DNA from: Candidatus Zixiibacteriota bacterium | GTDB lineage: Bacteria > Zixibacteria > MSB-5A5 > GN15 > PGXB01 | Length of the DNA: 60,043 bases | Assembly: GCA_026397505.1 (NCBI GenBank) | Contig: JAPLUR010000076.1 | Span: 1 to 60,043 of the forward strand | Direction of reading: 5' to 3' | Shown here: positions 9,160 to 17,825 of the stretch, piece by piece | Layout of the letters: each line of letters begins with the position of its first letter | Numbering within the stretch: the first letter of the stretch is position 1 | The notes under the pieces: model-generated | Database searches by the model: none | Seen by the model: only the letters and a program-made list of their open reading frames with translations | What the model was told of the DNA's origin: nothing | Program-made: the position numbers and the translations under genes

Positions 9160-11400
9160 TCATTTCAGAAGCGACATTTTGATCGTTCCGGAGTAACTGC
9201 CGGCCTGCATGACTGTTAGATAAATACCTGAAGATACCCTGGCACCATAGGAATCGGTGCCGCGCCAGATAACTTCATATCGGCCGGGTGACTTCGGTTC
9301 GTCAACCAGAGTCGCCACCACCTGCCCGAGAATATTCATAACCACGATCTTAACGCGAGTAAGAGTGGGCACATCATAGGAAATAATCGTTTCGGGATTG
9401 AAGGGATTGGGGTGATTCTGATTAAGCTTGAAGTCGGTCGGCAGAGCCGGCCCGGCCGCCTCTTCGGAAGCAAACTCATTAAGTTTATCGATGTTGCAGA
9501 GACATCCATATATTGTGATGGAATGAGGGTCTCGGTTGACATATTGTCTTGATGAACTGGAAATCATCGTATCGTTGGAAATCGTCGGTGTTCCGGAGAC
9601 GCTTCCATACCGACTGCAGTATCTGATCATCACCTCCGCGACTTTCGTGTAATTGTTTCCATTGGGTGAGATGCCATTGAAGCCGGTGGACGAGTTGCCA
9701 TAGATACGATATTGGGTACCACTGATCTTAGTATATCTAATACCGGCCGTATAACCGGTATCAATAGTGCGGATTTCTGCTCCCGCGGGTATCGTGACTG
9801 TAAATCCAAAATGATCCAGGCTGAAATTATTGCGCAGCTTAACCTCCTGATGCACGTGGCATGTCCCGCTGGTGCCGGGGAGATTAATCTCGCCCATTCT
9901 GATTTCCACCGAGTCGTTACCGCCATTGATCAATTTACTGTTTGTCGTGTCGCAGCGAACTACATTGAGCGTATCCCAAACCTGGGAAAGGTCATTGTTG
10001 TCGTCATATTTCCCTTTGAAAGCGACTTTTAAATAGCGGTTAGCATAACTGCTCGGAGAATAAGAGCCGTCGTTGAAGTCGAAGGTCATCTTTGCCAAAT
10101 CGGCGTAATCAGTCACGGCGTGGACATGGTTGGTCAGATTAGCATCATAAAGCTGTCGGACCGATGCCTGCTTGGTTCCGCCGGAGGAATAGGAGGCATA
10201 ATCGAAATCAAGCGCCTGAGCATCGGCAGCATCGACGTCTGTCACGGTCAAATAGTTGGTCGTATTGTAATTGAGAGTGATCGATTTGGTGACGTCACCG
10301 GCCGCGAAATTGTTCTTCATCTTTATCATGGCCGAGCAATCGTCATCATTCAGGCCAACCATCGAATCGCATGTACTGCAATGAAATTCCAGTTTCGCCG
10401 TATCGGCGTAGGCCGGTATGGTGATGACACCGTTCTTCAAAGTATCCATTTGCCTGACGTCAAAGCAGCCCGAGAATCCATCAAAAGGCACCGACCAGGA
10501 ACTATCGCCGATGAAATCAATGTGGGCAGTGTTGCCCTGGGCGGCGTTTTTCACCTGAAAAACAAGGGTATAGAGCTTTGTCTCACTCGAGTATTCATCA
10601 TGAAAAATGTTCAAGTACTCATAGACCCGCACCTTGAGAGTGTCCTTATTGCGCGTGCAATCCTTAATCATGTAGTATTCATTCTGATCGGCTACGTAGA
10701 AACTATCGTATTGAAGATAAGTTGTGTCAAATCTAAAATAAGTATAAGTTCCCCAGAAACGGTAGTTTGTCCTTACATAGACCGGGATATGAATTTTGGT
10801 CTGTAAAGCGCCGCCGGTAATCGTTGTGTCATGGATCGAGTAGGTTTCATTATAGTTATCAATAACCGTGACTGAGCCGTCGTCGAGATTGCCCTGCGGC
10901 GGATAATGCCGGGAGTTCAGGAAAATATAAGTGTAATTCTCTCCCTGTTTGAGGTCCAGGTCCACGGTCGAGGGCACACCGCACCAAGCCGTAAATTGCA
11001 GGTAGGCATAGGTTGTGGGCGATAGTTGGGGGGAAACCGTACCATTATCCAGTGTGATAAAGAGGGTATCACCTGAGACGGAATGAGACAAATCGCCGGG
11101 CCATGCCGCAGCTTTTACGGCATCATAAAAAAATAGTTTGCCACTATTGAAAATTATGGCGGCTCTTATCTCATGGATGTCTTGCATAGGGGCTGCCTCC
11201 TCGTACCATACTTGCAGCGGTATATTTGTGAGTGTGTCGCCGTCGCCAACCGTGCAGATGATATAAATTGAAGTGTCTCCCAGTTTGAAGTTTAGATCTC
11301 CGTCCTCAATGGGTGTCAGCGCCATGGCCGGAATTGCATAGAAGAATAGAAATGCAAAGATAAATGATAATATTGATATTTTTCTAGAGATCAACATCAT
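9160..11400 (-). CDS. Secreted surface protein with cohesin-like segments and C-terminal sorting domain
   Basis: This 746-residue protein starts with a clear signal peptide (ISILSFIFAFLFFYAIPAMA). The body contains several segments of the type F-x-YD...SGDTLFITLDNG...AYLQF and YLQYDSF...DTLKVRVYEY...LYTLVFQV, which look like beta-sandwich modules related to cohesin-like domains; this is a pattern judgement. It ends with the FCB-type C-terminal domain: NQNHPNPFNPETIISYDVP, VVMNILGQVVATLVD, GRYEVIWRGTD and SGIYLTVMQAG. Such domains usually direct export and anchoring by type IX-like systems. A strong Shine-Dalgarno AGGGAGGTT abuts tandem ATGs at 11400 and 11397; spacing favours the second. Function is unknown. 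Confidence 0.82.
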   Translation of the reverse strand: MMLISRKISILSFIFAFLFFYAIPAMALTPIEDGDLNFKLGDTSIYIICTVGDGDTLTNIPLQVWYEEAAPMQDIHEIRAAIIFNSGKLFFYDAVKAAAWPGDLSHSVSGDTLFITLDNGTVSPQLSPTTYAYLQFTAWCGVPSTVDLDLKQGENYTYIFLNSRHYPPQGNLDDGSVTVIDNYNETYSIHDTTITGGALQTKIHIPVYVRTNYRFWGTYTYFRFDTTYLQYDSFYVADQNEYYMIKDCTRNKDTLKVRVYEYLNIFHDEYSSETKLYTLVFQVKNAAQGNTAHIDFIGDSSWSVPFDGFSGCFDVRQMDTLKNGVITIPAYADTAKLEFHCSTCDSMVGLNDDDCSAMIKMKNNFAAGDVTKSITLNYNTTNYLTVTDVDAADAQALDFDYASYSSGGTKQASVRQLYDANLTNHVHAVTDYADLAKMTFDFNDGSYSPSSYANRYLKVAFKGKYDDNNDLSQVWDTLNVVRCDTTNSKLINGGNDSVEIRMGEINLPGTSGTCHVHQEVKLRNNFSLDHFGFTVTIPAGAEIRTIDTGYTAGIRYTKISGTQYRIYGNSSTGFNGISPNGNNYTKVAEVMIRYCSRYGSVSGTPTISNDTMISSSSRQYVNRDPHSITIYGCLCNIDKLNEFASEEAAGPALPTDFKLNQNHPNPFNPETIISYDVPTLTRVKIVVMNILGQVVATLVDEPKSPGRYEVIWRGTDSYGARVSSGIYLTVMQAGSYSGTIKMSLLK

Positions 11401-11957
11401 AACCTCCCTGTTATCGATGTCTAAATTGTTAGTTTACTCTTTTATTAAAGTGGAACCTAAAAGAGTACAATCGGAAATGTGTCCCTGCCGGTACCGGTGG
11501 AGGCCGGATTCGGCAATCCATGCGCAGAAAACAAGACACTTCGCCTCTCCCTAAAAGGAAAAATCGAAACTAATATGTCTTTTGCAAATGCCGCGAGATG
11601 ATATCACATCCCTTGCTGATCTCAGTATAATGAAATCAATGATCATATGTCAATTACTATTCTTAAATATTATTCCCCAATGCATATCAATGTCATCCGA
11701 TATCAGAGCGGCGGGATGGCGCCATCGCTTCGCGCGGAGGCAGGCAGTGGATTAATGATTGGAATTGGGGCTTCAGAATACAATCAAGAACAGTGGTAAT
11801 CAGGTCGTAAGAGGCGAGGGATTAAACGGATTAATAAGATAATTTAGAAGATCGCGTCGACATGCTTTCGCCTCAAAGGCATTTACCGGTGAATGGTGTC
11901 ATTTAATTTTGCTTGAATTTTCGGCCGGCAATGATTAAAATTAAATGGAGGAATGAT
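11401..11957. other. Divergent intergenic region without a recognisable gene
   Basis: This 557-base gap separates the divergent surface-protein and GTPase genes. Apart from the minus-strand promoter candidate near its left edge and the Shine-Dalgarno GGAGG of the GTPase gene at its right edge, I see no coding frame, RNA gene or convincing hairpin. It is relatively AT-rich around 11620-11690. Confidence 0.6.
11442..11470 (-). promoter_or_regulatory. Candidate sigma-70 promoter for the secreted protein at 9160-11400
   Basis: Read on the minus strand, TTGTAC (11470-11465) and TAATAA (11447-11442) are separated by 17 nt. This would give a leader of about 35 nt before the Shine-Dalgarno. The call is by eye only. 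Confidence 0.4.
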
Positions 11958-12950
11958 ATGCCGGCCAACCTTCCGCCGCAATATTACGAACTGGAAAGAG
12001 AGTTTAAAAGGGAGCAGGACCCCAAGGAAAAGCTGCGTCTGGCTCAGGAGCTTCTGGCCATGATGCCCAAACATAAGGGTACCGATAAACTTCAGGCCGA
12101 ACTGAAAGCCAAAATTTCCAAATTACGGCAGCAAATCGAGGGGGGGCAAAAGAAGCATGGAGCCAGGACGGCCGAGACCCATGACCATATCGAGCGAGAG
12201 GGAGCCGGGCAGGCAATCCTGATTGGCCCGCCCAATTCCGGAAAATCATCACTTGTTGCCTCGCTTACCCATGCCCAGCCGCTGATTGCCGATTATCCCT
12301 ATACGACCCGCGAGCCGCTGGCCGGGATGATGACTTTCGAAACAGTTCAGATCCAGCTCATTGACACCCCCCCCGTATCTGAAGAGCAATTTGAGAGCTA
12401 CCTTATTAACCTGATTCGGCAGGCCGATGTTGCTCTGCTTGTTTTGGATATTATGTCCCCCGGTCTGGAGGCAGAGGTGGCGATCACGCGTAAGTTGTTG
12501 GAGGAGAAGAGAATAATACTGAGTTCGGAAAGCGGGGAGACTGATGATCCCCGCTATTCGATAAAGAAGACGCTTGTCATTGCTCATAAATGCTTTGAGG
12601 ATGATTGTGAGAAGAATATGGAGAATTTGCGAAAGCTCTGCCCCGGGCTCGAAGTAATTCCTTCGACCATTCTTGACGACGAGGTTCTTTTGAAGTTGCG
12701 GTCAGCCATATTCAAGTCACTGAAAATCATAAGAGTTTATACCAAGAAGATCGGTCAGGAGCCGGTTTTGATCGATCCAATAGTCCTGCCTCTGGAAGGG
12801 ACGGTGGAGGATGCGGCGCTCACCATCCACAAGGATTTTGCCCAGAAGTTGTTGTTTGCCAAGGTTTGGCGTCCCGGGCGATTCGAAGGTCAAAAGGTAA
12901 AGAATACCTTTATCTTAGAGGACAAGGATATCATCGAGTTTCATATCTGA
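11958..12950 (+). CDS. DRG/Obg-like GTPase with C-terminal TGS domain
   Basis: The 330-residue protein has an N-terminal coiled region (to about residue 80), a GTPase domain and a TGS domain (from about IIRVYTKKIGQEP to IEFHI). The P-loop GPPNSGKSS is at residues 90-98, followed by the DRG-type switch YPYTTREPLAGMM. The G3 motif reads LIDTPP rather than DxxG, and the expected NKxD reads AHKCF, so guanine specificity may be weakened. TGS GTPases usually act on ribosomes or RNA. The ATG at 11958 was chosen because TGGAGGAAT precedes it at proper spacing; a TTG at 11913 is in frame without such a site. It stands alone, upstream of the tRNAs. Confidence 0.78.
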   Translation: MPANLPPQYYELEREFKREQDPKEKLRLAQELLAMMPKHKGTDKLQAELKAKISKLRQQIEGGQKKHGARTAETHDHIEREGAGQAILIGPPNSGKSSLVASLTHAQPLIADYPYTTREPLAGMMTFETVQIQLIDTPPVSEEQFESYLINLIRQADVALLVLDIMSPGLEAEVAITRKLLEEKRIILSSESGETDDPRYSIKKTLVIAHKCFEDDCEKNMENLRKLCPGLEVIPSTILDDEVLLKLRSAIFKSLKIIRVYTKKIGQEPVLIDPIVLPLEGTVEDAALTIHKDFAQKLLFAKVWRPGRFEGQKVKNTFILEDKDIIEFHI

Positions 12951-13026
12951 TCAGCCCGGAGGGAGATTGCAGGCCTGAAAGTGGGGGGAACATTCGCAGG
13001 TAATAGCTGTTTTTTTTACAAAGGTC

Positions 13027-13055
13027 TTGACGGTTGAGGCTTGCATGATTATTTT
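13027..13055 (+). promoter_or_regulatory. Candidate sigma-70 promoter of the tRNA operon
   Basis: TTGACG (13027-13032) and TATTTT (13050-13055) are separated by 17 nt, and the first tRNA starts 17 nt further on. Position and sequence both fit a tRNA promoter. Confidence 0.6.
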
Positions 13056-13072
13056 AATAAGCTTTAACTATC

Positions 13073-13146
13073 GGGCCCATAGCTCAGTTGGTTAGAGCAG
13101 CTGACTCATAATCAGCGGGTCCCAGGTTCAAGTCCTGGTGGGCCCA
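13073..13146 (+). tRNA. tRNA with CAU anticodon, probably tRNA-Ile2 (lysidine type)
   Basis: A complete cloverleaf is visible: acceptor GGGCCCA/TGGGCCC, D arm AGCTCAGTTGGTTAGAGC, anticodon stem GCTGA/TCAGC with loop CTCATAA (anticodon at 13107-13109), and TPsiC arm CCAGG-TTCAAGT-CCTGG, with discriminator A. No CCA is encoded. The C4-C5-C6 run of the acceptor strand matches known determinants for TilS modification to lysidine, so isoleucine (AUA) is preferred. Elongator methionine remains possible. Confidence 0.93.
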
Positions 13147-13175
13147 GGATGATTGAAAGGTGAAGATTGATTTTT

Positions 13176-13249
13176 GGGCAATTAGCTCAGTTGGTTAGAG
13201 CGTTCGGTTCACATCCGAGAGGCCACTGGTTCGAGTCCAGTATTGCCCA
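13176..13249 (+). tRNA. tRNA-Val (CAC)
   Basis: The cloverleaf has acceptor GGGCAAT/ATTGCCC, anticodon stem TTCGG/CCGAG with loop TTCACAT (anticodon CAC), and TPsiC arm ACTGG-TTCGAGT-CCAGT, with discriminator A. It lies 29 nt after the first tRNA and is probably co-transcribed with it. CCA is not encoded. Confidence 0.94.
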
Positions 13250-13354
13250 GATGAAGAAGATGTCGGAGAAAGCCGATAGAAAGAGTATGCACTTGCCTTT
13301 GAAAACAAGGAAGGCGGATAAAGCCGGAATTGGGATAAGTGAGGAAAGAATTAC

Positions 13355-13392
13355 GGCGCAGTCTTGAGCCAAATTAAGACTGCGCCTTTTTA
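13355..13392 (+). terminator. Terminator of the tRNA transcript
   Basis: An 11-bp perfect inverted repeat, GGCGCAGTCTT (13355-13365) and AAGACTGCGCC (13376-13386), with a 10-nt loop, is followed by TTTTTAT. It lies between the tRNA-Val gene and the zinc-ribbon protein gene. Confidence 0.88.
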
Positions 13393-13427
13393 TTTATATG
13401 CCTATGGAACAAAGTAAGGAGCGAGTA

Positions 13428-14144
13428 ATGCAAAGCGATCTCGAGATGCTCTTAAAATTACAGGTAATCGATTATGATCTCGGAGAATTAGAGCGCTCTA
13501 AAGAATATCTTCCCGATATGATGGAGAATCTGCGGCGCGAAGTGGATGAAACGGAGAATCTCTATCGTAATGTCGAAAAAGAACTCACTGATTCCAGATT
13601 GCTGCAGAAGACTCTGGAACTGGATCTTTCCTCCAAACAGACTGATTTGAAAAGGCTCCAGGAACAAATGATGGCCATTAAAACGAATAGGGAGTATGAC
13701 GCTCTGGTCTCTCAGATTGATCTGGTTAAAGGAGCCATAAACGAGAAAGAAACACAACTGCTGGAACTGATTGAGAAAGTGGAAAAGCTTCAGGTTGATA
13801 TTCAGGATTTTAAACGGAAAGCGGAAGAGGCCAAGGAGAGGAATACCAGGGAATTGACGATTCTTCAGGAGAAAATGGATTCGGTCGGGAGCAAGATTGC
13901 TATTAAGGAGGATGAGCGGACCAATATAACGGTCCGAATTCCCAAGAAAACGATGTCGGTTTATGAGCGGGTGCGCAAGAGCCGTGGAGGCACGGTCGTA
14001 GTTTCGGTAAAAAAACGATCCTGCGGTGCCTGCTATAAAGGTCTTCCGCCGCACCGGATTCAGGAAATCAAGCGAGGCGATGAAATTATTACCTGTGACA
14101 ACTGCGGAAGAATGCTTATCTGGCACGATGGGGAAAGCGAATAA
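13428..14144 (+). CDS. Coiled-coil protein with C-terminal C4 zinc ribbon (DUF164/zf-RING_7 family)
   Basis: This 238-residue protein has a long helical hairpin (about residues 1-170) rich in Lys/Glu heptads and a C-terminal zinc ribbon with two Cys pairs (CGACYKG and CDNCGRM). This is the architecture of the widespread bacterial DUF164 family, typified by chlamydial CdsZ, whose general function is not settled. The segment MMAIKTNREYDALVSQI is a family hallmark. The ATG at 13428 was selected because AAGGAG lies six bases upstream; an in-frame ATG at 13398 sits in the terminator's T-tract. It precedes guaB by nine bases and may be co-transcribed. Confidence 0.85.
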   Translation: MQSDLEMLLKLQVIDYDLGELERSKEYLPDMMENLRREVDETENLYRNVEKELTDSRLLQKTLELDLSSKQTDLKRLQEQMMAIKTNREYDALVSQIDLVKGAINEKETQLLELIEKVEKLQVDIQDFKRKAEEAKERNTRELTILQEKMDSVGSKIAIKEDERTNITVRIPKKTMSVYERVRKSRGGTVVVSVKKRSCGACYKGLPPHRIQEIKRGDEIITCDNCGRMLIWHDGESE

Positions 14145-14153
14145 GGTATTATC

Positions 14154-15620
14154 ATGGCCGAATTTTTTCATAAAGACGGTTTGACTTTCGACGATGTTCT
14201 TCTGGTGCCGTCGAAATCGGATGTTCTACCGCGGGAAGTTAATGTCTCCACCCGGCTGACATCGGCCATAGCGCTTAACATCCCCATTATTTCGTCGGCA
14301 ATGGATACGGTCACCGAATATAAACTGGCCATTGCTCTGGCCCAGCAGGGCGGAATAGGGATTATACACAAGAATCTGGCGCCCGAGATACAGGCGGCCG
14401 AGGTTGATAAGGTCAAGCGCTCCGAATCGGGGATGATCGTTGATCCGATCACGCTCCCGCCGGACCGCCCGATCGGCGAGGCTCTTCAAGTGATGAAGAA
14501 GTTTGCCATTTCCGGCATTCCAATCACCGAAAACGGCAAACTGGTAGGGATACTGACCAATCGTGACCTGCGCTTTCATAAAGAAGGTAATCTGCTGATA
14601 AGAGAGGTCATGACCAAGAGCAATCTGATTACCGCCCCGGAGGGAACCGACCTTGAGACCGCTCAGGAACTTCTGCACAAAAACCGGATTGAGAAGCTGC
14701 TTATTGTTGACAATGAAAACAACCTTAAGGGGATGATCACGGTCAAGGATATCATGAAAAAGATTCAATATCCCAATGCCTGCAAGGATGAACGGGGTAG
14801 GCTTCGGGTGGGGGCGGCGGTGGGTGTCTCCGCCGATTGCGAAAAAAGAGCCGATCTTCTGGTTCAGGCCGAAGTGGATATTCTGGTGATTGATTCCTCG
14901 CATGGTCATTCTGTCGGGGTCCTTAAGACGGTGGAATATTTGAAAAAGAGATTTCCCGATAAACCGATAATGGCCGGGAATGTTGCCACCAGGGAAGGGG
15001 CACAGGCCTTAATTGATGCCGGTGCCGACACCGTCAAAGTTGGGATTGGCCCCGGCTCTATTTGCACCACTCGGGTCATTACCGGCGCCGGCATGCCGCA
15101 GATAACGGCGGTTATGGAGAGCGTCGAAGCGGCCGGCAAGCATGATATTCCGGTCGTGGCCGATGGAGGAATCCGCTATTCGGGCGATATAACCAAGGCT
15201 TTGGCGGCGGGCGCCGATTCGGTTATGATAGGTTCACTGTTCGCCGGCACGGAAGAATCTCCGGGAGAGACGGTTCTGTATGAGGGAAGAACATTCAAAG
15301 TCTATCGCGGCATGGGTTCACTGGAATCGATGAAAGCCGGCAGCCGCGACAGGTATTTTCAGGAGCATCAGGAAGATGTTTCTAAATTTGTCCCGGAAGG
15401 GATTGAGGGACGAGTAGCCTATAAAGGGGATTTGGCGGACTCGGTCTATCAGTTGGTCGGCGGGCTTCGCTCCGGGATGGGGATCTGCGGCGCCGCGAAT
15501 ATCAAGGAGCTGCATAAAAGAGCCCGATTTGTAAAGATAACCCAGGCCGGAGTAATTGAATCTCATCCGCATTCGGTGGCGATTTCCAAGGAAGCCCCCA
15601 ATTATCGCCGGATGATATGA
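14154..15620 (+). CDS. guaB: Inosine-5'-monophosphate dehydrogenase
   Basis: IMP dehydrogenase oxidises IMP to XMP with NAD+, the committed step of GMP synthesis. The 488-residue length is typical. The N-terminus [18 protein letters not shown], tandem CBS domains (about residues 95-205, with [10 protein letters not shown] and [12 protein letters not shown]), the catalytic loop [18 protein letters not shown] with the active-site Cys, the [10 protein letters not shown] and [13 protein letters not shown] phosphate-binding segments, and [10 protein letters not shown] are all present. Nothing is odd about it. The next element downstream is the RNase P RNA. Confidence 0.98.
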   Translation: MAEFFHKDGLTFDDVLLVPSKSDVLPREVNVSTRLTSAIALNIPIISSAMDTVTEYKLAIALAQQGGIGIIHKNLAPEIQAAEVDKVKRSESGMIVDPITLPPDRPIGEALQVMKKFAISGIPITENGKLVGILTNRDLRFHKEGNLLIREVMTKSNLITAPEGTDLETAQELLHKNRIEKLLIVDNENNLKGMITVKDIMKKIQYPNACKDERGRLRVGAAVGVSADCEKRADLLVQAEVDILVIDSSHGHSVGVLKTVEYLKKRFPDKPIMAGNVATREGAQALIDAGADTVKVGIGPGSICTTRVITGAGMPQITAVMESVEAAGKHDIPVVADGGIRYSGDITKALAAGADSVMIGSLFAGTEESPGETVLYEGRTFKVYRGMGSLESMKAGSRDRYFQEHQEDVSKFVPEGIEGRVAYKGDLADSVYQLVGGLRSGMGICGAANIKELHKRARFVKITQAGVIESHPHSVAISKEAPNYRRMI

Positions 15621-15662
15621 TATTGATTATGAGTGTTAACTATAGATTCTAAACGTAAGCAC

Positions 15663-16047
15663 AGAAAGAGTGAAAAACGGTCGCGCTTTATGAAAACTTA
15701 AAGTGAGGAAAGTCCGAGCTCCACAGAGCCGGGGTGCCCGGTAACGCCGGGGCGGAGTGATCCGACGGAAAGTGCCACAGAAAACAGACAGCCTATCTAT
15801 CCGCTTTGCGGTGGATAGAGGCAATGGTGAAAACGAGGTGTAAGAGACCCCGCCCGTCGGGGGAGACCCTGACGGGGGTAAACCCCACCCGGAGCAAGGC
15901 CAAATAGGGGAAAAGGGGCTGGCTCGCCCCTTCTGATTCCCGGGTAGGCCGCATGGAACCGGCAGGCAACTGCCCGGTCAAGATAAATGACCGTATTTCC
16001 CCCGTTAAAACGGGGGAAAACAGAACTCGGCTTATTTCTCTCTTTCT
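15663..16047 (+). ncRNA. rnpB: RNase P RNA, bacterial class A
   Basis: The universally conserved elements are present in order: GAGGAAAGTCCGAGCTCC-type 5' P4 region at about 15705, GGGGTAAACCCC with the GGU that binds the tRNA CCA end at 15875-15886, GGAGCAAGGCC followed by AAATAGGGG at about 15891, and ACAGAACTCGGCTTA (3' P4) at about 16019. The ends were set by the P1 helix formed by AGAAAGAGTGAAA (15663) and TTTCTCTCTTTCT (ending 16047), with a single mismatch. The catalytic RNA matures tRNA 5' ends. The length of about 385 nt is normal. Confidence 0.95.
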
Positions 16048-16068
16048 GGCTTCTTGAAAAAGGAAGCC
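16048..16068 (+). promoter_or_regulatory. Hairpin overlapping the recJ ribosome binding site
   Basis: GGCTTC (16048-16053) pairs with GAAGCC (16063-16068). The 3' arm and loop contain AAGGAAG, the Shine-Dalgarno of recJ, three bases before its ATG. It starts exactly where the RNase P RNA helix P1 ends and is not followed by a T-run, so it looks more like a processing or translation-control element than a terminator. Confidence 0.45.
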
Positions 16069-16071
16069 GCA

Positions 16072-17817
16072 ATGAATTGGGCAACCAAATCCGTCCCGTT
16101 GAAATGGGTGGTGGCTCCTGAGCCTGATCCCGACTTGCTGCAGGACATAAGCGGTAAAGTCGGACTTGATAAAATAATCGTTAAAATTCTTTTCAATCGC
16201 CAGATTGACAACGTCGAAGCCATCAGACAATTCCTTCATCCCTCCTTGTCCGATCTGCTGGATCCTTTTACCATGTTTGGAATGGAAAAGGCGGTGGGAA
16301 GGATTCTGAATGCTCTCCGCGACAACGAAAAAATCATGGTCTATGGCGATTATGATGTCGATGGTATCACGGCCGCCTCTCTTCTCTATATGGTTCTTAA
16401 CAAGCTGGGCGCGCAGGTTCATTATTATCTGCCCAATCGTCTGGTGGAAGGGTACGGCCTGTCCGTCGATGGGATCAAAGAGGCCGTGGCCAAGGGAATC
16501 TCATTGCTTATCTCGGTTGATACCGGCGTCACGGCGGTGGAGGAGGTCAAATATGCCCGTTCGCTTGGTATCGAATGCATCCTGACCGACCATCACGAGC
16601 CGGGGGAGATCCTGCCCGACCCGGTGGCGTTAGTCAATCCCAAGCAGAAAGATTGCACTTATGCCGGCGGGGAGCTCTCGGGAGTCGGGGTGGCCTTCAA
16701 GCTGGCTCAGGCCTTATACCAGAGATTGCAACAGGACCAGGCCGAGCTTGAGGAGCATCTTGATTTGGTGGCGCTGGGGACTGCGGCCGATATTGTCCCC
16801 CTGGTCGGCGAAAACCGCATTTTGACCAAGTTTGGCATCAAGCAGATTTCCCGGACCAACAAGCCGGGATTGAAATCGCTTACCTTTGTTTCCGGTCTGA
16901 TGGGAAAAGATATCGGCACCGGGCAGGTGGTTTTCATTCTGGCGCCGCGTATTAATGCCATTGGCCGTCTGGGTGATGCCGAGATGGCGATACGTTTGCT
17001 CACCACCAAGGATGAAAGAATGGCGGCCGAAATCGCCCGCAAACTGGATAGTGAAAATCAGCGCCGCAAGAATATCGATGAGAAAACCCTTAATGAGGCT
17101 CTGGAACAGATTCGGCAGTCGGTTGATTTGGAGAATGACCGGGCCATAATTCTGGCCTCCGAGGGGTGGCATCAGGGAGTAATCGGAATTGTGGCCAGCC
17201 GACTGGTTGAGAAATTCCACTTACCAACCATCATGATTGCCATCGATAACGGTGAGGGGAAAGGGTCGGCGCGCTCAATTCCCGGATTTCATCTCTGCGA
17301 TGCTCTCAAAGAGTGCGAGGATCTTCTGCTGCGATATGGCGGCCACAAATATGCCGCCGGTTTGACCATCAATCCGACCAAAATCACCGCTTTCAGGGAT
17401 CGTATGAAAGAAGTTTCGCGCCGTCTTCTGACCGATGACGATCTGGTGGCAAAACTCTATATTGATTCCGAAATTGAGTTGTCGCAAATCAATGACGCCT
17501 TTCTGGATGTTCTCGAGACCTTTGCGCCGTTCGGACCGCAGAACATGAGGCCGGTTTTCCTGACCCGGAACTGTGAAATTTTGGGACAACCGTACTGCGT
17601 CGGCAAAAATCATTTGAAGATGAAAGTACGAAAAGGGGATTCCGTCTTTGATGTTATCGGTTTCGGATTTGGCGACTGGGTGCGCAACCTTTCCGGGCGG
17701 GGAAATCTGGTTGATCTGGTTTATGTGGTGGAGTATAATTCCTGGAACGACCACACCCGGATACAGCTCCGATTGAAAGATATGAAACTGGCGGCGGGTG
17801 ATATCGGACATTATTGA
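16072..17817 (+). CDS. recJ: Single-stranded-DNA-specific exonuclease RecJ
   Basis: RecJ degrades single-stranded DNA 5' to 3' in recombination and mismatch repair. The 581-residue protein has the DHH-family motifs: YGDYDVDGITAASLL, SVDTGVTA, LTDHHEPGE (DHH) and ALVNPKQ in the N-terminal half, then the DHHA1 domain with ASEGWHQGVIGIVASRL and RYGGHKYAAGLTI, and the C-terminal OB-like part (APFGPQNMRPVF). The ATG at 16072 was chosen over an in-frame TTG at 16054 because AAGGAAG precedes it. The stop lies 8 bases before the meaB ATG. Confidence 0.96.
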   Translation: MNWATKSVPLKWVVAPEPDPDLLQDISGKVGLDKIIVKILFNRQIDNVEAIRQFLHPSLSDLLDPFTMFGMEKAVGRILNALRDNEKIMVYGDYDVDGITAASLLYMVLNKLGAQVHYYLPNRLVEGYGLSVDGIKEAVAKGISLLISVDTGVTAVEEVKYARSLGIECILTDHHEPGEILPDPVALVNPKQKDCTYAGGELSGVGVAFKLAQALYQRLQQDQAELEEHLDLVALGTAADIVPLVGENRILTKFGIKQISRTNKPGLKSLTFVSGLMGKDIGTGQVVFILAPRINAIGRLGDAEMAIRLLTTKDERMAAEIARKLDSENQRRKNIDEKTLNEALEQIRQSVDLENDRAIILASEGWHQGVIGIVASRLVEKFHLPTIMIAIDNGEGKGSARSIPGFHLCDALKECEDLLLRYGGHKYAAGLTINPTKITAFRDRMKEVSRRLLTDDDLVAKLYIDSEIELSQINDAFLDVLETFAPFGPQNMRPVFLTRNCEILGQPYCVGKNHLKMKVRKGDSVFDVIGFGFGDWVRNLSGRGNLVDLVYVVEYNSWNDHTRIQLRLKDMKLAAGDIGHY

Positions 17818-17825
17818 TAGGTCAC

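Noticed and set aside
10120-10806. Plus-strand open frame of 228 codons inside the secreted protein gene
   Set aside because: It is antisense to a well-supported gene with signal peptide and sorting domain, and shows no protein motif.
13167-13367. Open frame overlapping tRNA-Val
   Set aside because: It runs through the tRNA gene and the following terminator, so it is an artefact of structured RNA sequence.
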